The notes beneath the pieces were generated by a model. It was not told the origin of the DNA. It saw only the letters and a program-made list of their open reading frames with translations, and ran no database searches. The position numbers were made by a program, and so were the translations under genes. From Pseudomonas protegens (lineage in GTDB: Bacteria; Pseudomonadota; Gammaproteobacteria; Pseudomonadales; Pseudomonadaceae): a DNA stretch of 64,000 nt. Where the stretch lies: the NCBI RefSeq assembly GCF_013407925.2, contig NZ_CP060201.1, positions 1,054,001 to 1,118,000 on the forward strand. Reading direction: 5' to 3'. This document shows positions 63,516 to 64,000 of this stretch, in pieces. Every line of letters starts with the position of its first letter. Positions within the stretch are counted from its first letter, which is position 1.

Positions 63516-64000
63516 ATGCCCGCAGCCACCGCCACCAGCCCCTGGTACAAACACCTCTGGCCCTGGATCATCATTGGCATTCTCGCCTGTTCGGTGACCC
63601 TGACCCTGTCCATGGTGACCATTGCCGTGAACAATCCGGACAACCTGGTCAACGACAACTACTACGAGGCCGGCAAGGGCATCAACCGCTCCCTGGACCG
63701 CGAACTGCTGGCCCAGACCCTGAAGATGCGCGCCAGCGTGCACCTCGACGAACTGACCGGCGAAGTGGAACTGCGCCTGAGCGGCGACAGCCAGCCCAAG
63801 ACCCTGGAGCTGAACCTGATTTCGCCGACCCAGCCGGAGAAAGACCGCAAGATCACCCTGGCCCGCAGCGAAACCGAACACGGCCGCTACATCGGCCAGT
63901 TGAGCGATCAGGTCGAAGGCCGACGCTTCGTCGAGTTGCTGGGCGTCGAAGGCGACAAGACCTGGCGCATGTTCGAAGAGGAACAGGTCAGCCACGACAA
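63516..64000 (+). CDS. ccoH: Cytochrome oxidase maturation protein CcoH (FixH), 3' truncated by window
   Basis: The first ~161 residues are visible. An N-terminal TM helix (WIIIGILACSVTLTLSMVTI) is followed by the conserved NPDNLVNDNYYEAGKGINRS and a periplasmic beta-rich domain. FixH/CcoH proteins bind CcoP and stabilise cbb3 assembly. The ATG at 63516 begins MPAATATSPWYKHLWP after AAGAGAAG. ccoI (copper ATPase) and ccoS would be expected beyond the window. Confidence 0.92.
   Translation, partial: MPAATATSPWYKHLWPWIIIGILACSVTLTLSMVTIAVNNPDNLVNDNYYEAGKGINRSLDRELLAQTLKMRASVHLDELTGEVELRLSGDSQPKTLELNLISPTQPEKDRKITLARSETEHGRYIGQLSDQVEGRRFVELLGVEGDKTWRMFEEEQVSHD

Noticed and set aside
61923..63995. 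A 690-codon minus-strand open frame opposite ccoG and ccoH
   Set aside because: Antisense shadow; ccoG iron-sulfur motifs and ccoH are clear on the plus strand.

Overview
This is a GC-rich, densely coding chromosomal segment from a fluorescent Pseudomonas (P. fluorescens/protegens/putida type). The evidence is gene content and order: queF–cupredoxin–copRS, lolCDE–PilZ–GDPD–sthA–apbE, gap–mfd–csiV-like, nagZ–psrA–lexA–sulA, topA, fadAB–usp–uup–slt, tusA–rlmM–acnA–aer, and two tandem ccoNOQP operons followed by ccoGH. These blocks match, in part and from memory, separate stretches of the P. aeruginosa PAO1 map. Typical Pseudomonas REP sequences sit between genes. I saw no rRNA or tRNA gene, CRISPR array, prophage or insertion sequence.

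Layout. 1–4.5 kb: tail of a phosphonatase-like HAD protein, a DUF4404 protein, queF, and a copper module in which a periplasmic cupredoxin diverges from a copRS two-component system, with a CopR-type box between them. 4.5–13.5 kb: the Lol lipoprotein exporter (lolCDE), a PilZ protein, a glycerophosphodiester phosphodiesterase, the soluble transhydrogenase sthA, the flavinyltransferase apbE and an MFS carboxylate-type transporter. 13.6–25.5 kb: an N-terminally extended GAPDH, the repair coupling factor mfd, a CsiV-like protein, a SWIM–SNF2 helicase, nagZ, the fatty-acid-sensing repressor psrA with two abutting operators, and the SOS pair lexA–sulA behind two LexA boxes.

25.5–29.1 kb is the least understood part. 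A LemA protein follows two tandem paralogous membrane proteins of unknown function, and one of the three coding segments is visibly poorer in GC. This three-gene cassette lies inside an otherwise conserved core block and is the best candidate here for an under-described system. 29.3–43.8 kb: topA, a DUF1653 protein, the fadBA beta-oxidation operon with a PsrA-like site upstream, a universal stress protein, the ABC-F ATPase uup, the lytic transglycosylase slt, an MsbA-related ABC exporter and a small PA1571-family protein. 43.8–54.7 kb: pdxB, a MATE exporter, tusA, rlmM, acnA, a CPBP protease-like membrane protein, the aerotaxis receptor aer and a small alpha/beta hydrolase.

54.7–64 kb: two adjacent cbb3 oxidase operons. 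Only the second has an ANR/FNR-like site upstream, and another precedes ccoG, which suggests separate oxygen control of two nearly identical oxidases. Their ccoN genes share long, nearly identical nucleotide stretches, as expected from gene conversion. The window ends inside ccoH.

Most of the window is core housekeeping sequence. The findings concern regulatory sites, paralog pairs, degenerate catalytic motifs and repeat elements rather than a dramatic new locus. Family assignments and locus comparisons come from recognising sequence and from memory; no search was run.
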